Below, one piece after another: positions 25,424 to 33,697 of a stretch of DNA of 64,000 bases. The number at the start of each line of letters is the position of its first letter. Positions within the stretch are counted from its first letter, which is position 1. The notes below the pieces were generated by a model, which worked only from the letters and a program-made list of their open reading frames with translations, searched no databases and was not told where the DNA came from. Source of the DNA: Dyadobacter fermentans (GTDB taxonomy: Bacteria; Bacteroidota; Bacteroidia; Cytophagales; Spirosomataceae); assembly GCF_019924045.1 (NCBI RefSeq), contig NZ_JAHXBN010000007.1, positions 248,001 through 312,000 of the forward strand, written 5' to 3'. Made by a program: the position numbers and the translations under genes.

Positions 25424-27844
25424 GTGGAGGACCGGAGCGAAAGCGGTTTTTGGGCGGCTGTTTCGGGGCTTGTCAAAGAGCCGATGCTGATTTTATTGAT
25501 TGCTGCATCGGCGATTTATTTTGTCACGGGCTCGCGCGGTGAAGGTTTCTTCATGCTCGGGGCGATCCTGGTCATTTCCATTATTTCGATTTATCAGGAC
25601 GGCAAAAGCCGTAATGCGCTGCGCGAGCTCAAATCGCTTACCGAGCCTAAATGCAAGGTGATCCGGGACGGGCTTGAAATCGAAATCCTGAGGGAGGATG
25701 TCGTGGTCGGTGACTGGCTGATTATGGAAGAAGGGAATAAGGTCCCGGCAGACGGGGCTGTTCTGGAAGCGCATGATTTTTCTGTCAACGAATCCATTCT
25801 TACCGGAGAGTCGTTGGCCGTTGCGAAAAATGAACCGGGTAGCGAGGTTTTCCAGGGCACGCTGGTGGCGAGCGGAAGGGCTGTGGCTGAGGTAGGTGCC
25901 GTAGGTGCGCAAACCAAACTCGCAGCGATCGGGGCAAGTCTGCAATCCATCGAGGAGGAGCCGACTCCCTTGCAGGTACAGATCGCCAATTTCGTCAAGA
26001 AGATGGCTATTGCCGGTGGGGCCGTATTTCTCCTCGTTTGGGCGATCAATTACATTCGTACGCAAGTTCTTTTAGACAGCCTGTTAAAAGCGCTGACATT
26101 GGCGATGAGCATCCTGCCGGAGGAGATTCCGGTGGCGTTTACCACTTTTATGGCACTGGGAGCCTGGCGGTTGATGAAGATGGGTATCATTGTCAAGCGG
26201 ACCCAGACGATAGAAACGCTGGGCAGCGCGACGGTCATTTGCACGGACAAGACCGGCACGATCACCGAGAATAAAATGCAATTGGCCAGTTTGTATCTCC
26301 ATGCCCAAAACCTGATTCAGACGCCTGACGGCACTTTAAGCGACCAGGCAAAGGACCTGCTGACGATGGCGATGTGGGCCAGCGAACCGGTGCCTTTCGA
26401 CCCGATGGAAGTAGCATTGCATGAGGCATATGTGAATTGTGCGGCTGCCGACATGCGCTCCGGGTTTAAGCTGGTACACGAGTATCCGTTGGAAGGAAAG
26501 CCCCCGATGATGACCCATGTATTTGAAAACAGGAATTCGGAACGCATTGTCGCGGCCAAGGGTGCGCCGGAAGCGCTTATGGCGGTCTCCGGGCTGTCGG
26601 AAGATGAAAAACGTACGATATGGGAGGCTGTTAATGCGCTTGCGGCGAAGGGCTACCGGGTGCTCGGCGTAGGGCAGAGCAGCTATGCCGGAGACGTATT
26701 TCCTGAAAAGCAGCAGCAACTGCCATTTCATTTTCTGGGATTGGTAGCCTTTTATGATCCTCCTAAAAACAATATTAAAGCTGTTTTTCAGGCGTTTAGC
26801 CGCGCGGGCATCCAGGTGAAAATTATCACCGGAGATAATGCCGCCACGACGCAGAACATTGCAAGGCAGATTGGATTTGAGGGTGCGGAGCAGGTTTTAT
26901 TGGGCGAAGAGCTTGTTGGGCTGGATGAAAAGGCCTTGCAGGATAAAGTGATGCAGACGGGGATTTTTGCCAGGATGTTTCCGGAAGCCAAGTTAAGGGT
27001 GGTCAATGCCCTGAAAGCACAGGGGCAGATTGTGGCCATGACCGGTGACGGCGTCAACGACGGTCCGGCATTGAAAGCCGCGCATATCGGGATTGCCATG
27101 GGTAAAAAAGGGACGGAAATTGCCAAGCAGGCATCGTCGCTGATCCTGGTCGATGATGATTTTGCACGGATGGTGGATGCGGTAGCGATGGGGCGTAAAA
27201 TATATGTTTCGCTTAAAAATGCGATCCGTTACATTATTTCAATCCATATCCCGATCATTCTGACGGTTTTTATCCCTCTCGCACTGAGCTGGACCTATCC
27301 CAACATTTTCACCCCGGTCCACATCATCTTCTTTGAAATGATCATGGGGCCGACCTGCTCGATCATTTACGAAAACGAGCCGCTTGAAAAAGACCTGCTG
27401 CTGCAAAAGCCCCGGCCGTTTACTTCCACCTTTTTTAGCCTGAAAGAGCTCTCGGTAAGCATTCTGCAGGGGCTGGTGATTACGGCGGGCATGCTGCTGC
27501 TGTACCAGTATGCATTAGCGCAATCGTACGATGAAAGTCTCACGCGTTCCATGGTTTTTATAGCGCTGCTTGCCGCAAATGTTTGTTTGACGCTCGTAAA
27601 CCGGTCGTTCCGCCACTCGATCCGGACCACCATCCGGTACAAAAACAACCTGGTTCCGATGATCATCGGCATTACGATCCTGCTCTCGGTGCTCATCTTC
27701 CTCGTACCGGATATTGCCCGCTTTTTCAGCCTCGCGCAAGTGAATGTCAGTCAGTTGCTGATCAGCATAGGTACCGGGTTTCTGTTTACTATTTGGTATG
27801 AATTAGTCAAGATCTGGCGGGCGGCTTCGGCTGACAACCAATAG
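25424..27844 (+). CDS. Cation-translocating P-type ATPase (N-terminus apparently disrupted)
   Basis: This is an inner-membrane pump of the P2-like class. From the first usable start (GTG at 25424) it has 806 residues, with TGES at 127-130, the ion-binding M4 motif PEEIP at 232-236, phosphorylated Asp275 in DKTGT, and the hinge TGDGVNDGPALKAAHIG. Codons upstream in the same frame from about 25355 still encode a good Cation_ATPase_N sequence (GLSASQVLESRSRYGENK) but contain no start codon. An ATG at 25341 lies in another frame and would join if the C-run at 25348-25351 had one more base. The gene is thus either frameshifted, phase-variable, or affected by a sequencing error. The substrate (Ca2+, Mg2+ or other) is unknown; PEEIP instead of PEG-P is unusual. 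Confidence 0.85.
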   Translation: MEDRSESGFWAAVSGLVKEPMLILLIAASAIYFVTGSRGEGFFMLGAILVISIISIYQDGKSRNALRELKSLTEPKCKVIRDGLEIEILREDVVVGDWLIMEEGNKVPADGAVLEAHDFSVNESILTGESLAVAKNEPGSEVFQGTLVASGRAVAEVGAVGAQTKLAAIGASLQSIEEEPTPLQVQIANFVKKMAIAGGAVFLLVWAINYIRTQVLLDSLLKALTLAMSILPEEIPVAFTTFMALGAWRLMKMGIIVKRTQTIETLGSATVICTDKTGTITENKMQLASLYLHAQNLIQTPDGTLSDQAKDLLTMAMWASEPVPFDPMEVALHEAYVNCAAADMRSGFKLVHEYPLEGKPPMMTHVFENRNSERIVAAKGAPEALMAVSGLSEDEKRTIWEAVNALAAKGYRVLGVGQSSYAGDVFPEKQQQLPFHFLGLVAFYDPPKNNIKAVFQAFSRAGIQVKIITGDNAATTQNIARQIGFEGAEQVLLGEELVGLDEKALQDKVMQTGIFARMFPEAKLRVVNALKAQGQIVAMTGDGVNDGPALKAAHIGIAMGKKGTEIAKQASSLILVDDDFARMVDAVAMGRKIYVSLKNAIRYIISIHIPIILTVFIPLALSWTYPNIFTPVHIIFFEMIMGPTCSIIYENEPLEKDLLLQKPRPFTSTFFSLKELSVSILQGLVITAGMLLLYQYALAQSYDESLTRSMVFIALLAANVCLTLVNRSFRHSIRTTIRYKNNLVPMIIGITILLSVLIFLVPDIARFFSLAQVNVSQLLISIGTGFLFTIWYELVKIWRAASADNQ

Positions 27845-27851
27845 GTTTGCC

Positions 27852-27867
27852 TATGACCATGGTCATA
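27852..27867. promoter_or_regulatory. 16-bp perfect palindrome upstream of the SDR gene
   Basis: TATGACCATGGTCATA is a perfect inverted repeat with no spacer, located 86 bases before the SDR start. CACCTTTG at 27889-27896 is a near match to the -7 consensus, which would put the palindrome just upstream of the -33 region. This fits a dimeric regulator of TetR, MarR or HxlR type. Confidence 0.55.
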
Positions 27868-27952
27868 ACTTATCACTCCGGTAACAAACACCTTTGTGCA
27901 GCCAGATGATCGGAGAAACAGAGCTGGCTTGAAAACATTAATCTGAAAGCCT

Positions 27953-28702
27953 ATGAAACTCTTACAGGATAAAGTTGCCATTGTCACGGGTGCGGGGTCG
28001 GGTATCGGGCGGAGCGTTGCGCTAGCGTATGCACGGGAGGGCGCCAAAGTAGTAGTTTCCGACATGGACGAAGCGTCGGGCCAGGAAACCGTCCGGCTCA
28101 TTGGTGGCGAGGGGGGCGATAGTTTCTTTTTCAAATGCGATGTATCGTCGGCGGAGGAGAATGAGGCGTTGGTCTGGGCTGCCATCGAAAAATATGGTGC
28201 GTTGCACGTTGCCTGCAACAATGCGGGGATAGGCGGGGCCATGGCGCCGACGGGAATGTATCCGGTCGATGCCTGGGATAAAGTGATCGCCGTGAACCTT
28301 TCGGGGGTATTTTACGGTGTCCGGTACCAGATTCCGGCCATGCTTAACTCCGGTGGGGGAGTAATTGTGAATATGGCTTCCATACTCGGCCATGTAGGTT
28401 TTGCCAATAGTCCCGCGTATGTGGCAGCGAAGCACGGCGTGCTGGGGCTTACTAAAAACATCGCGCTGGAATACGGTGAAAAAGGCATCAGGGCCAATGC
28501 AGTGGGACCTGCATTTATCAAAACACCATTATTAAAAGATCTGGACGATGCGACGATGGAGTGGCTGGTCGGCCGGCATCCGATCGGCCGGATGGGCGAA
28601 GCCGACGAAGTAGCAGAACTGGTACTTTGGCTCAGCAGCCCCAAGGCCTCTTTCGTGACCGGTTCTTACTATCCGGTGGATGGCGGTTACCTGGCGCAAT
28701 AG
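27953..28702 (+). CDS. Short-chain dehydrogenase/reductase (SDR)
   Basis: This 249-residue cytoplasmic oxidoreductase of the classical SDR family has the cofactor motif TGAGSGIGR (residues 12-20), Asp37 after the second strand (suggesting NAD preference), NNAG near residue 89, catalytic Ser in MASILG, and YVAAK with Tyr near 155 and Lys near 159. The C-terminus (PVDGGYLAQ) is also typical. The substrate cannot be told from sequence. It stands alone, with a palindromic operator candidate upstream and a hairpin terminator downstream. Confidence 0.92.
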   Translation: MKLLQDKVAIVTGAGSGIGRSVALAYAREGAKVVVSDMDEASGQETVRLIGGEGGDSFFFKCDVSSAEENEALVWAAIEKYGALHVACNNAGIGGAMAPTGMYPVDAWDKVIAVNLSGVFYGVRYQIPAMLNSGGGVIVNMASILGHVGFANSPAYVAAKHGVLGLTKNIALEYGEKGIRANAVGPAFIKTPLLKDLDDATMEWLVGRHPIGRMGEADEVAELVLWLSSPKASFVTGSYYPVDGGYLAQ

Positions 28703-28734
28703 ATGAATGGGCTGGTTTAAATACCCTGATCAAT

Positions 28735-28763
28735 GTCAAGGAGTCGAGAACCGGCCCCTTGAC
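28735..28763 (+). terminator. Terminator after the SDR gene
   Basis: GTCAAGG pairs with CCTTGAC around a 15-base loop and is followed by TTTATTCCTT. It lies between two convergent genes. Confidence 0.5.
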
Positions 28764-28814
28764 TTTATTCCTTCTCCGCATACCTTGAACACGAAAGGTT
28801 TTCGCCGGACCCCA

Positions 28815-31190
28815 CTATACATGAGTGCGAAGCCGGGCTGTTTCAATTCGTCCATAAATTTTCGGGTCATGCGGCCTTATCTGGATTTTGATGTGCTTGG
28901 AGGCTGGCATATTGCTTTCCTTCACCACATTGTTGATCGATACGAGGACATTGGTTTCTGGAAAATAGGTGACCGTATTTCTTTCCGGGATAGGGTAGGA
29001 CACGATGATAAAAAGCGGAGCGATACGCTCGATGCCGTCGTCATAGTTGAACAAATCCACTTTGTCTCCCGCTTTCCATCCGGCTTTTTCGATATCGTTT
29101 TCATTCATAAATATTACACGGCGCTCATTGTGAATGCCGCGGTAGCGATCGTCCAGGCCATAAATGGTGGTGTTGAACTGGTCATGCGTACGCGTGGTGG
29201 CCATCAGGTATTCGTGAGCGGCAAGCGTATCTCCCGGCAGTGTAGCCACGGTGAAAGCCGCCTTGTCGCCGTATTCGGATTTGAAATGGCCGTCCCGAGC
29301 CGGATTAGGGAGGTAGAATCCGCCTTTTTGCACCACACGAACATTATAATTGTCAAATCCCGCAATGCATTTTTCAATATCGTCGCGCACGGCGTCGTAG
29401 CTGTCGGCGTAACTGTTCCAGTCTATCACAGACCTGCCCGCCAGCGTCGCTTTGGCCAGGTTGCACACGATCCGGGTCTCGTTCATCAGCTGATCGCTAA
29501 CGGGCGTAAGCATTCCACGCGACCATTCTACAACGCCCATGGCGTTTTCCGTGCTTACGTGTTGCAGTTCTCCATTCACCACATCCCGGTCGCTGCGGGC
29601 CAATGTCGGCAGAATGATCGCTTCCTCGCCGTGTACGAGGTGGCTTCTGTTCAGTTTGGTGGAAACGCTGACGGTCAGCCTGAGTTTGCGGATTCCCTGG
29701 GCCGTGTAAATCGTGTCGGGCGTTGCGGACAGAAAGTTACCGCCCATACTGAAAAACACTTTGAGTTTTCCTTCGTGCATTGCCTTGATGGAGTTGACCA
29801 CGTCGTAACCTTCCTTGCGCGGCGGATCGAACCCGAATACTTCCTGTAATTTATCCAACTGGCCCTGTGTGGGATTGTTATTGATGAGCATGGTTCGGTT
29901 GCCCTGCACATTGCTATGGCCCCGCACCGGGCACACGCCGCTACCGGGCTTGCCAATACTGCCTTTCAGCAACAGCAGATTGATTATTTCCCGGAGAATA
30001 TCCACTCCGTTGGGCTGTTGGGTGAGCCCCATTCCCCAGCAGATGATGATTCTCTTCTTTGCAGCCATCATTTCGGCTGCCCGGTAAATCGCATCTCTGG
30101 CTACACCTGTGTGCGCGACGAGTTCATCGAAATCGTAGCCGGCGAGGTGTTCGGCAAATGCCTGGTAACCTCCTGTTTTGTTTTGGATAAACGCATGGTC
30201 GAGAATCCCCCCGGGGGATTTTTTCTCGAAATCGAGCAAAAGCCATTCGATCGCTTTAATCAATGCCATATCTCCGTTGATCTTTACCGGCAAGTATAGA
30301 TCGGCGAGTTGGCCCCCGTTACCCAACACACCGCTGATCTCCTGCGGGTTTCTGAAATGCATCAGCCCGGCTTCCGGCAATGGATTGATCGCGATCACTT
30401 TCGCGCCGTTTTTCCGGCCCTTCTCCAATGCACTCATCATCCTGGGCGAATTCGTCCCGGGGTTTTGCCCCACGATCACGATGACGTCCGTATCGTAAAA
30501 ATCATGGAGCTTTACGGTGCCTTTGCCCACGCCCAGCGTAGGCCACATTGCGAAGCCGGAGGTTTCGTGGCACATGTTGGAGCAATCGGGGAAATTGTTG
30601 GTGCCGAATTCCCGGACGAACAGCTGGTATACAAACGAGGCCTCGTTGCTGAGCCTGCCGGAAGTATAAAAAGCCGCTTCATCGGGAGATTCCAGGGCAT
30701 TGAGGTGCCCCGCAATTCTTTGAAACGCCTCATCCCAGCCGATGGGCTGGTAATGTGTACCGCCTTTGGGTAAATACATCGGCTCGGTCAGGCGCCCGAA
30801 ATGCCCGATCTCGTAATCGTTCAGCTTGGCGAGGTCATAAACCGAATTTTGGGCGAAAAAATCCGCGGTCACCTTTTTGGAAGTAGCCTCCTCTGCCAGA
30901 GCCTTGGCTCCGTTTTCACAGTATTCGGCGATCGGAGAACGGTCGTCATCCGGGTCGGGCCAGCCGCAGCTCGGGCAATCGAACCCGTTGAACTGGTTCA
31001 TCTTAAACAGCGCTTTTCCGCCTCTGAGTACTGTTTTATTGACAAACAGGTCGCTTAGAGAAGCCGCTACGGCCGGGACCCCCGCAGCCCAGCTTTTGGG
31101 GCCGGTCGTCCTTAGGTCCAATAATTGATAGGGAGGGATGGCCGACGGTAATTTTTCTTCTTCGTTTTCCAGGTGATGGTCTTCGGACAT
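28815..31190 (-). CDS. FdhF/YdeP-family molybdopterin oxidoreductase
   Basis: This 791-residue protein is related to formate dehydrogenase alpha subunits. The start is placed at MSEDHH, since an upstream frame of 45 residues overlaps the DyP gene. It has only the CPSCGWPDPDD motif near its N-terminus instead of the four-cysteine [4Fe-4S] site, as in YdeP. It also has the molybdopterin-binding segments SNMCHETSGFAMWPTLGVGKG, VIVGQNPGTNSPRMMSALEKG and CPVRGHSNVQGNRTM. No catalytic Cys or Sec of true formate dehydrogenases stands out. YdeP homologues have been linked to acid resistance, and their reaction is unsettled. It lies 46 bases after the DyP peroxidase gene and is probably cotranscribed. 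Confidence 0.9.
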   Translation of the reverse strand: MSEDHHLENEEEKLPSAIPPYQLLDLRTTGPKSWAAGVPAVAASLSDLFVNKTVLRGGKALFKMNQFNGFDCPSCGWPDPDDDRSPIAEYCENGAKALAEEATSKKVTADFFAQNSVYDLAKLNDYEIGHFGRLTEPMYLPKGGTHYQPIGWDEAFQRIAGHLNALESPDEAAFYTSGRLSNEASFVYQLFVREFGTNNFPDCSNMCHETSGFAMWPTLGVGKGTVKLHDFYDTDVIVIVGQNPGTNSPRMMSALEKGRKNGAKVIAINPLPEAGLMHFRNPQEISGVLGNGGQLADLYLPVKINGDMALIKAIEWLLLDFEKKSPGGILDHAFIQNKTGGYQAFAEHLAGYDFDELVAHTGVARDAIYRAAEMMAAKKRIIICWGMGLTQQPNGVDILREIINLLLLKGSIGKPGSGVCPVRGHSNVQGNRTMLINNNPTQGQLDKLQEVFGFDPPRKEGYDVVNSIKAMHEGKLKVFFSMGGNFLSATPDTIYTAQGIRKLRLTVSVSTKLNRSHLVHGEEAIILPTLARSDRDVVNGELQHVSTENAMGVVEWSRGMLTPVSDQLMNETRIVCNLAKATLAGRSVIDWNSYADSYDAVRDDIEKCIAGFDNYNVRVVQKGGFYLPNPARDGHFKSEYGDKAAFTVATLPGDTLAAHEYLMATTRTHDQFNTTIYGLDDRYRGIHNERRVIFMNENDIEKAGWKAGDKVDLFNYDDGIERIAPLFIIVSYPIPERNTVTYFPETNVLVSINNVVKESNMPASKHIKIQIRPHDPKIYGRIETARLRTHV

Positions 31191-31236
31191 GGTAATTGAG
31201 GTTGAAGGATGACGGGATTTACCTGTTTTGTGCTGC

Positions 31237-32160
31237 TTACCCTCCGAAATCGGAGAGCATATCAAAAGTGGGCACGAAGAACAACGTGCCCGTATGCGGC
31301 GTGCTGAAATCCAGAATGCGGTCATAGTTTCCTGCCGGCTCCCCGACGAACATTCTTGTGAGCATCAGCTCCACCGTGCTGAACGTACCGGCATATGCGA
31401 TGAAGTACGTGCCCATTTCGTTGGAGGTCACGTTTCCGAAAGGCATGTTATCGCGCACGATCTTACGATCATCGCCCGCATTGGCCAGGGCGGGGTGCGA
31501 ATTGGATGGTTTTACGTCGTCGGGCATTTCGATATCATATCCCTTGGAGCGCCCGATCACTCTTTCCTGCTCGGACTCCGGCAGTGCCCGCCATGCTTTC
31601 AGATCATGCAGGTATTTCTGAACAAACAGATAACTGCCCCCTTTGTAAACCGGGTCTTCATCGCCGACCATGCCAAAGTAAGCCCTGGATTCGCCTGTCG
31701 GGTTTTCTGTGCCGTCCACAAAGCCCAGTATGCTGCGGCTGTCCCAATACCGGAAGCCGTGGATCTCCACCGTGCAGTCCGCGGCGCATTCGAGTATGGC
31801 CGATATATTGTAAGCCGCATCGATACAGAAGCTCTGCTTCGCGCTGCGGATATGGAAATGCAGATCCCCCTCGGTTGCCACGGCCGTGTGTTTGCCTCCC
31901 GCAATGGGGGTAAATGGGTGCAGTTCTTTGGGCAGCGGCTGCGGCAGGCCGAGGCTTAGCCAGGCATTGTGGCCGATGCCCATCACCACGCTGGCCTTGA
32001 CGTCGGGAAAGCGGACATCGGCGGATTTGTTCAAATTGATGACCAATGCAGACACTTTCCGGAAAGCTTCGCTGGCGTCCGGGCCATCTTTGAATTTCCA
32101 TACAAGAAACACCGTATGTTCATTAGGGTAGTCTAAAACGTTTTGTGACCTGGGGCTCAT
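31237..32160 (-). CDS. Dye-decolorizing (DyP-type) heme peroxidase
   Basis: This 307-residue enzyme has the DyP hallmark GFVDGTENPTG with catalytic Asp149, a candidate proximal heme ligand His222 in SNSHPALAN, and the distal Arg in VRDNMPFG. Length and motifs fit the bacterial B-type. These enzymes use H2O2 to oxidise phenolic and other substrates. No signal peptide is visible, so it is probably cytoplasmic or encapsulated, although no encapsulin gene is adjacent. It is the first gene of a pair with the FdhF-like protein. Confidence 0.93.
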   Translation of the reverse strand: MSPRSQNVLDYPNEHTVFLVWKFKDGPDASEAFRKVSALVINLNKSADVRFPDVKASVVMGIGHNAWLSLGLPQPLPKELHPFTPIAGGKHTAVATEGDLHFHIRSAKQSFCIDAAYNISAILECAADCTVEIHGFRYWDSRSILGFVDGTENPTGESRAYFGMVGDEDPVYKGGSYLFVQKYLHDLKAWRALPESEQERVIGRSKGYDIEMPDDVKPSNSHPALANAGDDRKIVRDNMPFGNVTSNEMGTYFIAYAGTFSTVELMLTRMFVGEPAGNYDRILDFSTPHTGTLFFVPTFDMLSDFGG

Positions 32161-32339
32161 TGTACTCAGGGGGTTTGTGGTTGGGGGTTCACTGCAATTT
32201 TATCGGACAACGGTTATTCAGGTTCATGCCATGTATTTTCCAGATTTGTGCAAAAAATGTCCAGATTATTGAAAACCTGGCGATGCAGGAATATCTACAT
32301 TTATCATCCGAAAGATGATGTAATTTCTGCTAGCATCCA

Positions 32340-32714
32340 ATGAGCTGCATTCGATTCCTTTTTGGCATACTTCTTGTCATTCTGACGACAACCGGGACCC
32401 AGAGCTTGGGACATCCCGCCATCGCGTCGGTACAGGATTCGAATGACCGTCCGGCAGTGGGAAAATCTCCCGATAAAGACAACTACCACCAGGAGGCCGC
32501 GATGCTCGAAGTGCAGGAGAATACGTCTTCGGTGTCCAAAGAAAAAAAAGATAACCAGGATTTTAGTGCACTCGCTGGCTTTTTTAGCAGGTACCTGTCC
32601 TTTGTTTTTCACACCACGGACGATCCGGGTGTTTCCATTGCTGCTCCCAGGCCGGTTCTTGTGCGGTCTCTTCCCCGGTACATCCTGCATCGGTCCCTGA
32701 TTATTCCTTTCTGA
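32340..32714 (+). CDS. Small hypothetical secreted or membrane-anchored protein
   Basis: I do not recognise this 124-residue protein. It has a hydrophobic signal-like N-terminus (FLFGILLVILTTTG), a polar and charged middle rich in Asp, Glu and Lys, and a short hydrophobic stretch (LAGFFSRYLSFVF). It is divergent from the DyP gene and has a weak -7-like element, TACATTTA, about 30 bases before its start. It precedes the urease genes by nearly 300 bases and is probably independent of them. It may be a real small gene, but coding evidence is moderate. Confidence 0.45.
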   Translation: MSCIRFLFGILLVILTTTGTQSLGHPAIASVQDSNDRPAVGKSPDKDNYHQEAAMLEVQENTSSVSKEKKDNQDFSALAGFFSRYLSFVFHTTDDPGVSIAAPRPVLVRSLPRYILHRSLIIPF

Positions 32715-33006
32715 GCAACTCCGTGTACCGCCGTGTGCGTGCAGCATCCGGTGGATGTACTCTTTCCGAACGGGCTCGCGACCGTATAGCACCGGTCTGC
32801 TTTGAACTGCCCGCTCAGTGCTTCGTATATCCATATAAGTTCGTGTTTTTCCCCTTTTAACCGGCCAGCTGGCTTCCGGTTCGGGGAGTCTTTTTACCCA
32901 CAGATTTCATGTTTGGGTCCGTGGGCGTGTATGCTTACGGGGCGTCGGGAGTGGCCCCCCGTCGGGCAAAGAATATCTTCAAATCAATTCAAAATAGAAT
33001 ATCCAT

Positions 33007-33309
33007 ATGCATTTAACACCAAGAGAAACAGAGAAGCTGCTGCTGCACCTGGCAGGTGAGGTTGCGCTCAAACGGAAGGCGCGGGGCGTCAAGCTCAATT
33101 ACCCTGAAACCATTGCCCTCATCAGCAGTTTCGTGATGGAGGGCGCACGCGACGGGCGTACCGTAGCGGACCTCATGCAGGCGGGAGCGGCCGTGCTCAC
33201 CCGCGACGACGTGATGCCCGGCGTGCCTGAGATGATACACGACATCCAGATCGAGGCGACATTTCCGGATGGTACCAAGCTGGTGACCGTTCATGAGCCT
33301 ATTCGTTAA
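33007..33309 (+). CDS. ureA: Urease gamma subunit
   Basis: This 100-residue protein is a full-length UreA with the expected [20 protein letters not shown] start, the LNYPEAIA-like segment ([21 protein letters not shown]), and the ending [15 protein letters not shown]. It assembles with the beta and alpha subunits into the cytoplasmic nickel urease that hydrolyses urea to ammonia and carbamate. It is the first gene of the urease operon. About 290 bases of GC-rich, hairpin-prone leader precede it, for example CCCAC/GTGGG arms around 32897-32925, in which I could not recognise a known riboswitch. Confidence 0.98.
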   Translation: MHLTPRETEKLLLHLAGEVALKRKARGVKLNYPETIALISSFVMEGARDGRTVADLMQAGAAVLTRDDVMPGVPEMIHDIQIEATFPDGTKLVTVHEPIR

Positions 33310-33321
33310 TCCTTAAACCTG

Positions 33322-33696
33322 ATGAGTATGATACCAGGAGAGTTTTTTATCAAAAAGGGTGAGATAATCTGTAATGAAGGCCGCCCGACCGCCACGGTGA
33401 AAGTGACCAATACCGGCGACCGCCCCATTCAGATCGGTTCGCATTTCCATTTTTTTGAGGTGAATAAAGCCATGTCTTTCAACCGGGATGCCGCATTCGG
33501 GATGCGGCTGAACATCGCCGCCGGGACAGCGGTACGCTTTGAACCGGGAGAGGAAAAGACGGTGGAGCTAGTGGCGCTCGGTGGCGCACGCCGCGTAATC
33601 GGTATCAATAACCTGGTCAACGGTGATACCACTCTGGAGCTTAACAAAAAGCTCGCATTGCAAAAAGCCGGTTTGTTAGACTTCAAAAATCAATAA
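33322..33696 (+). CDS. ureB: Urease beta subunit
   Basis: This 124-residue UreB shows the conserved [13 protein letters not shown] start, [15 protein letters not shown], and [15 protein letters not shown] (here [17 protein letters not shown]). The protein is a structural subunit of the urease trimer. It follows ureA by 12 bases and ends one base before the ureC start. This shows that the gamma and beta subunits are separate genes, as in most bacteria, not fused as in Helicobacter. Confidence 0.98.
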   Translation: MSMIPGEFFIKKGEIICNEGRPTATVKVTNTGDRPIQIGSHFHFFEVNKAMSFNRDAAFGMRLNIAAGTAVRFEPGEEKTVELVALGGARRVIGINNLVNGDTTLELNKKLALQKAGLLDFKNQ

Positions 33697-33697
33697 A

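Noticed and set aside
28815..31190. True formate dehydrogenase
   Set aside because: The four-cysteine [4Fe-4S] motif is missing; the CPSCGWPDPDD motif fits the YdeP branch instead.
32715..33006. Nickel/cobalt or guanidine riboswitch before urease
   Set aside because: I looked for known conserved segments and did not find them; only unspecific hairpins remain.
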